A DNA stretch of 53,472 nt. Origin: Lingula anatina (Eukaryota; Brachiopoda; Lingulata; Lingulida; Lingulidae). The position numbers and the translations under genes were made by a program. The DNA lies in contig NW_019775980.1 in assembly GCF_001039355.2 (NCBI RefSeq), forward strand, positions 661,892 to 715,363. The letters are read 5' to 3'. The notes under the pieces are model-generated. The model was not told the DNA's origin. It saw only the letters and a list, made by a program, of their open reading frames with translations, and made no database searches. Each line of letters starts with the position of its first letter. Within the stretch, counting starts at the first letter, position 1. This document shows positions 51,401-53,472 of this stretch, in pieces.

Positions 51401-53070
51401 GTCCCTTATATCTCCACAACTGGCAGAGATAGGCCCATAGTTACTATTGATGTTGAAAAGGAAGGCATATACTGGCAACTTAACTGTGACCTTCAAATTG
51501 ACCTTTCACCTACTTTTTGCCATGAACCACACTTCACAAATTTGGAATAAAACTACCTTTACCCACAATTTTGTTTTAAACGATAACTTTCAACAAAAAT
51601 ATTGAGAACTTTTGTTTACTACCTTTTGTAGAGCTTGTCAAGCACAACACTGGAGTTGATGTCCCTTTTTTTAGCTTTTCCATACGAATGCGCTTACTCC
51701 AGCTGGTGGTACAATACCCAGAGGCGGTATCATCTCTCTGATCCTCTAGTTAAAACTGTTTTTACCACCATATAATCATAAATAATTGATTAATTAGTTG
51801 TCTCTATATTCCAAAGCCACACATGGCAATGTCCTGTAAAAGTTCTTTTTGAACATGTCATTTTTCGTCTCAATTGAAATGCAACCTACCGGAAATGATA
51901 TATAAAGGCACCAACCATCTTGAAAAGACACTGCTAAGTGTGTTAAGGTAAAGATGAAAGGAAAGCAAAGTAAATATTTTCAGAATTTAAAAAAAATGTT
52001 CAAATTATTATTTATGAATGACTTAACCGCAAACCAAAATATACAAACTTTGATCATTTTAAAGGGATAACAACTGTTCATTTTGGCCAAAAAAAAAAAA
52101 AAAAAAGGATTTTCCTGGGGTAAAGGACAATTTTCCCATACTTACCAATGGTTAATGAATCCATTCCCACATTCAAAGTTAGTCCATGTTTTTTTTTCTA
52201 AAAAGTTCAGTTTTCTGTAATATTCTCTTAAGAGATTATTACAGAGAGTAGCCATCTATGGAGGTCACATTATGTGATGGCAAGCAAAATTCCAGAACAA
52301 TTGCGTTAACTACCGTTTTTGGTGGCAAAATGGAATTTATTATATTTCTATGAGCGGTTTACAATGCATTTATTGTGAAATGTGGATATCTTATGAACAG
52401 TTGTTATCCCTTTAATTATGAAAGACGCTAATTATAACAAAAATTATAAGCTACTGATTAACAAATGTCTTTCATATCTCAAGGAGAAACGTTACATATC
52501 CTAGTCGGCCAGAAGGGGGGATATAACAGTTATGGTGCTGGATCAGGAGGCGGGGGAGGCAGTTTTGTTGCCAACTCCACTAACTCCCCGCTCATCGTGG
52601 CCGGCGGTGGCGGAGGTACAAGCCACATACGAAGATATCACCCAGAATGTGACGGCACCACCAATCCAGAGGGCGGCACTGCTTACGGTACTTCATGGAC
52701 AGGTGGACGTGATGGTAACGGGGCACCAGGGTATCGTGCTGGATGTGGAGGCGGTGGATTCTACACAGATGGTGGCAACAGCAGCAACTATGATTGCACG
52801 GGTGGCAAGTCATTCCTGCACGGAGGGGAGGGAGGACTAGGAGTTCATTACAGATCTGGATCAGATGGGGGATTCGGCGGCGGGGGCGGCTCTAAAGGCT
52901 CGAGTGCGGCAGGGGGCGGGGGTGGGTACTCCGGTGGCGCTGGAGGCATCCACGGAGCTGATTATTGTGGGGGTGGAGGTGGTTCATTCAACTCTGGCAT
53001 CAACGCAACGGGAATCAACGGTTACAACATTGGCCACGGTTTTGTCATCATTGAGTATTATGGTTATTAA
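33363..53070 (+). CDS. EGF plus ALK/LTK-type glycine-rich domain protein, 5' end missing
   Basis: Six exons, all phase 1-1, can be joined: 33363-33476, 34016-34129, 38723-38836, 49892-50062, 50413-50508 and 52484-53070. The first three each encode one 38-residue calcium-binding EGF domain (DIDEC start, six cysteines). The last three encode about 284 residues resembling the glycine-rich extracellular domain of ALK/LTK receptors: [11 protein letters not shown], then HILVGQKG, then several long glycine runs and a final stop. No transmembrane segment or kinase follows, so the product is probably secreted. No signal peptide exon was found upstream of 33363. Exon phases and order support one gene, but 11 kb separates the EGF and glycine-rich parts and one N lies between them (39876; another at 45933), so a join of two genes is possible. 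Confidence 0.65.
34016..34129 (+). CDS. cbEGF exon 2
   Basis: This is a second 114-bp phase-1 module with all six cysteines and the DIDEC calcium-binding start ([12 protein letters not shown] in the first half). The hydroxylation consensus is present ([10 protein letters not shown]). It and its upstream intron flank were clearly copied together with exon 1. The stop just after the donor belongs to the intron. Confidence 0.9.
34130..37000. other. Intron of the EGF gene
   Basis: About 2.9 kb without a supported exon. It contains one short perfect inverted repeat near 35344-35385 flanked by CTTAGACCT direct repeats. Open frames here lack recognisable domains. Confidence 0.5.
37001..37782. repeat. 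782-bp segment, copy 2
   Basis: This is the counterpart of 1-782, same orientation, about 99% identical. Unique sequence flanks it on both sides here (AAGTCCG to the left, AAGTGAC to the right), so this copy shows the right boundary of the shared sequence and at least the minimum left extent. Confidence 0.9.
37783..38722. other. Intron stretch before cbEGF exon 3
   Basis: No exon or element was recognised apart from a poly(T) run of about 27 bases near 38371-38397. Confidence 0.5.
38723..38836 (+). CDS. cbEGF exon 3
   Basis: The third 114-bp phase-1 EGF module has [12 protein letters not shown] in its first half, the hydroxylation consensus and [10 protein letters not shown]. Its donor GTCAGT is the same as in the other two. 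Unlike exons 1 and 2 it does not share the longer upstream intron block. Confidence 0.9.
38858..38990. mobile_element. Mariner-like MITE
   Basis: This 133-bp element starts 22 bases after the cbEGF exon 3. Its inverted ends begin CAGGGTGTATCAAAAAAAGT and CACGGTGTATCAAAAAAAGT (one mismatch), and each is flanked by TA. The TACAGGGTGT-type end and TA duplication are characteristic of Tc1/mariner. There is no transposase, so it is non-autonomous. Confidence 0.85.
39630..40060. mobile_element. MITE family B with long inverted ends, TTA-flanked
   Basis: The ends start AGCCTAGGTCCCAACTACGT and are inverted over about 75 bp with a few mismatches. TTA flanks both sides, as in Harbinger elements. An internal copy of part of the end (GTTGGGACCTAGGCT) lies before the N at 39876. 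The apparent length of 431 bp is inflated by a 100-bp repeat around that N; the true element is probably about 330 bp. It is CpG-rich compared with its surroundings. Confidence 0.8.
39776..39976. repeat. 100-bp overlap duplicated around an N
   Basis: Positions 39776-39875 and 39877-39976 are the same 100 bases with about one difference, separated by the N at 39876. This is an unmerged contig overlap inside the family B element. Confidence 0.85.
40061..41383. other. Intron stretch, no feature recognised
   Basis: The first 100 bases are CpG-rich (CACGCGGTCACGC near 40070); the rest is AT-rich. No exon with phase-1 flanks or EGF-type cysteines is visible. Confidence 0.45.
41384..41659 (-). repeat. 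Inverted relative of the 745-bp tandem repeat
   Basis: The reverse complement of 41384-41459 reads GGCGGCCAT, then a T/A-rich spacer, then CCACTACTTGGATTTTTCTAGA, closely following the units at about 44470-44540 and 45210-45285. Two more GGCGGC/CCGCC-containing motifs follow up to 41635. The two sets therefore face each other across about 3 kb. Confidence 0.65.
42040..43240 (-). pseudogene. Decayed copy of an uncharacterised invertebrate multicopy gene
   Basis: Read on the minus strand, fragments in shifting frames give, in order, a SCIYPTLN piece, [25 protein letters not shown], a [20 protein letters not shown] piece, [18 protein letters not shown] and [20 protein letters not shown]. From memory these match, in the right order, a large family of uncharacterised proteins repeated in cnidarians, molluscs, hemichordates and echinoderms, in which the last piece precedes a nuclease-like acidic DADxL segment. 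At least four frameshifts or stops break it. The distribution of that family suggests transposon origin, but this is inference. Confidence 0.5.
43528..43753. mobile_element. Harbinger-like MITE, family A, copy 4
   Basis: This 226-bp relative of 7635-7840 has ends GACTGGTTTCCCATAGATT / CTATGGGAATGCACTC, TTA on both sides, and the shared interior GTTCACGCTAAAT and TTTTAGTAGGCAG. Confidence 0.8.
43900..45880. repeat. Degenerate tandem repeat, unit about 745 bp, about 2.6 copies
   Basis: Three landmarks recur in order. GGCCATCTTG(G/A)AAAAGCT followed by CCACTACTTAGAT is at about 44472 and 45211. GTGACCTTTRGTGAAT is at about 44315, 45057 and, as ATGACCTTTGGTGAAT, 45800. An A-rich AACATAGATG-like start is at about 43940, 44693 and 45438. 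Spacing is 740-750 bp and similarity between units looks like 75-85%. No coding potential is seen. The last unit ends near 45880, before the N at 45933. Confidence 0.8.
45933..45933. other. Single-N assembly join
   Basis: An isolated N lies at the edge of the LINE fragment. The endonuclease frame begins immediately to its right, so whatever followed in the element (minus sense) was lost at this join. No duplicated flanks were noticed. Confidence 0.7.
45934..46540 (-). mobile_element. Non-LTR retrotransposon endonuclease fragment
   Basis: About 200 residues on the minus strand form an APE-type endonuclease domain as found in CR1/L2/Jockey-like LINEs. Visible are ETW near the start, GGGVAIL, the GDMNLPW catalytic block, HTLDLVLTR and a closing SDHH with the active-site His. 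Upstream residues ([17 protein letters not shown]) continue the frame to about 46556, where a stop occurs. The catalytic residues look intact, but the N-terminal strand is cut and the reverse transcriptase is absent. The lower edge is the N at 45933. Confidence 0.85.
46780..47480. repeat. Degenerate tandem repeat, unit about 330 bp
   Basis: GCAATATTACATAATG recurs at about 47020 and 47338. A CATGGGA...AAGTCACA.CTTGAAAATGCCAA block recurs at about 46790, 47105 and 47441. Two full units and part of a third are visible, clearly diverged. The open frames across them are not conserved between units. Confidence 0.7.
47885..48290. repeat. Tandem repeat, unit about 155-159 bp, about 2.6 copies
   Basis: CAGCATAACT starts units at 47885, 48044 and 48199. 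Each contains GATTTTSGAACTTGACCTG, CTCCTGTGAGTTTCATGACAA and GTGTTGCATATATGCTGAAA. This is non-coding. Array length and spacers differ from CRISPR: the whole unit repeats, with no unique spacers. Confidence 0.8.
48300..49583. other. Intron stretch without recognised feature
   Basis: AT-rich sequence with no exon seen. A short CCGCCATTTTGAAAAAGTC at about 49019 recalls the GGCGGCCAT core of the 745-bp repeat in degenerate form. Confidence 0.4.
49584..49647. mobile_element. Rearranged fragment of MITE family A
   Basis: The right end (GATCGATCTAAATCTGTGGG through GCAGTC, then TTA) is intact. The sequence just before it (AATGTCTGTCTCGCCTATTA) is the family interior in reverse orientation, so an internal piece was inverted or deleted. 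Confidence 0.65.
49892..50062 (+). CDS. Glycine-rich domain exon 1 (ALK/LTK-like)
   Basis: A 171-bp phase-1 exon of 57 residues begins after [23 protein letters not shown], the [12 protein letters not shown] segment and GTYRIEAAG follow the start of the glycine-rich region in ALK and LTK (TLGA.GR.GPT, VQ.W.VP, Y.I..YGAAGG). It ends with G|GTGCGT. One possible N-glycosylation site (NVT) is seen. Confidence 0.8.
50413..50508 (+). CDS. Glycine-rich domain exon 2
   Basis: A 96-bp phase-1 exon of 32 residues. GAAGGCD, two cysteines ([10 protein letters not shown]), then [13 protein letters not shown] match the ALK segment leading into the LVGQ strand. Both splice sites are canonical. Confidence 0.8.
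50509..52062. other. Intron between glycine-rich exons 2 and 3
   Basis: No exon is seen. A sequence at about 50910-50950 with TGACCTTTGACCT recalls the tandem repeat at 43900-45880. The open frames here lack domain resemblance. Confidence 0.45.
52063..52411. mobile_element. piggyBac-like MITE (TTAA-flanked)
   Basis: This 349-bp non-coding element has inverted ends AGGGATAACAACTGTTCAT and its complement, both abutting TTAA. TTAA target duplication is the piggyBac hallmark; the AGGG start is only roughly like the CCY/GGG ends of that group. It lies 72 bases before the last exon of the glycine-rich gene. Confidence 0.75.
52484..53070 (+). CDS. Glycine-rich domain exon 3 and C-terminus
   Basis: The terminal exon encodes 195 residues and a TAA stop. 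After HILVGQKG come at least six runs of four or more glycines, with [22 protein letters not shown] and GGFGGGGGS, and four cysteines (PECDG, AGCGG, YDCTG, DYCGG). The C-terminus is hydrophobic ([11 protein letters not shown]), matching the closing strand of the ALK glycine-rich domain (GHGEV.I). No transmembrane helix follows. Base composition is far more GC-rich than the flanks because of GGN codons. Confidence 0.85.
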
Positions 53071-53204
53071 TTATTATGAAAGGTTTCCTGTATATTTGAA
53101 GAATAATATGACGACACGAAACAAGACTTGCACTGTGGTCACACCGAACACCTAAATCACCGTAATCAGCTATTATAATTTGACAGTATTTATAGATGAA
53201 CTAT

Positions 53205-53206
53205 TC

Positions 53207-53247
<41 letters not shown>
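53205..53247. repeat. TAA trinucleotide microsatellite
   Basis: About 14 units of AAT/TAA in the 3' UTR. Confidence 0.95.
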
Positions 53248-53248
<1 letters not shown>

Positions 53249-53425
53249 TTTATTAATGTCTCACATTAAAAAAAAACACCCTACGAAGGGTTATGAGAGA
53301 CTAAAACCTGTACTACTGCATTTGAAATCCATAGAAGTTCTTTAAAATTATTACTTATCAATAAAACACAATTCAATTGATCTAACTGCAAAAATGGGAC
53401 CTTTGAATCCATTCATATTTATTTC

Positions 53426-53431
53426 AATAAA
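53426..53431 (+). terminator. Poly(A) signal of the EGF/glycine-rich gene
   Basis: AATAAA, with a second one 66 bases upstream at 53360. T-rich sequence follows to the end of the window. Confidence 0.55.
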
Positions 53432-53472
53432 ACCTGCTGAAACACGAGTTCTGTCTTTTATTCATTTATTTT

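Larger units (their letters stand above)
53071..53472 (+). other. 3' UTR of the EGF/glycine-rich gene
   Basis: About 400 bases follow the stop, with an AAT/TAA trinucleotide run at 53205-53247 and two AATAAA signals at 53360-53365 and 53426-53431. The second lies 30-40 bases before the window end and is probably the functional one. Confidence 0.6.

Noticed and set aside
52532-52840. Alternative frames across the last glycine-rich exon
   Set aside because: They are shadows of the GGN-rich coding frame; only the glycine frame joins in phase to the preceding exon and has the ALK-like motifs.

Overview
The window is nuclear DNA of an invertebrate animal. The genes are split into many short exons with GT-AG introns, the non-coding DNA is AT-rich, and microsatellites, short inverted-repeat transposons and a LINE fragment are present. 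Akirin, SHPRH and myosin VI point to a bilaterian. The kinase-less EGF plus ALK-type glycine-rich protein, the decayed copy of an invertebrate multicopy family and the repeat style suggest a marine invertebrate, perhaps a lophotrochozoan (mollusc or brachiopod). That placement is inference.

Layout. (1) 1265-11786, minus strand: 23 exons of SHPRH, a SNF2/PHD/RING ubiquitin ligase of DNA-damage tolerance. They join in frame into 1450 codons; the RING and second helicase lobe lie beyond the left edge. (2) 11787-12906: a head-to-head promoter interval. (3) 12907 onward, plus strand: akirin, a small nuclear cofactor. The SHPRH exons 1-4 / akirin exons 1-2 segment is present twice (9565-15104 and 15106 to about 20483), joined at a single N. 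This looks like two unmerged haplotypes, not a biological duplication. The complete akirin is 18274-21259. (4) 26790-31539, plus: the first eight coding exons (300 codons) of myosin VI, ending before the motor domain is complete. (5) 33363-53070, plus: six phase-1 exons encoding three calcium-binding EGF domains and then an ALK/LTK-like glycine-rich domain, with a stop codon and poly(A) signals but no transmembrane or kinase part; the 5' end was not found.

The long introns of gene 5 hold most of the mobile DNA. These include TTA-flanked Harbinger-like MITEs, a TA-flanked mariner-like MITE, a TTAA-flanked piggyBac-like MITE, a perfect 49-bp inverted repeat around a small ORF, a possible tRNA-derived SINE, a non-LTR endonuclease fragment, a decayed gene of an invertebrate multicopy family, and degenerate tandem arrays of about 745, 330 and 157 bp.

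Five single Ns (4869, 12434, 15105, 39876, 45933) mark draft joins. Three are flanked by duplicated sequence. A 782-bp segment at the left end recurs at 37001 with about 1% divergence. Gene order across these points, and the step from a truncated myosin VI into an unrelated gene, should therefore be read with caution. No operons, CRISPR arrays or convincing tRNA/rRNA genes were seen.
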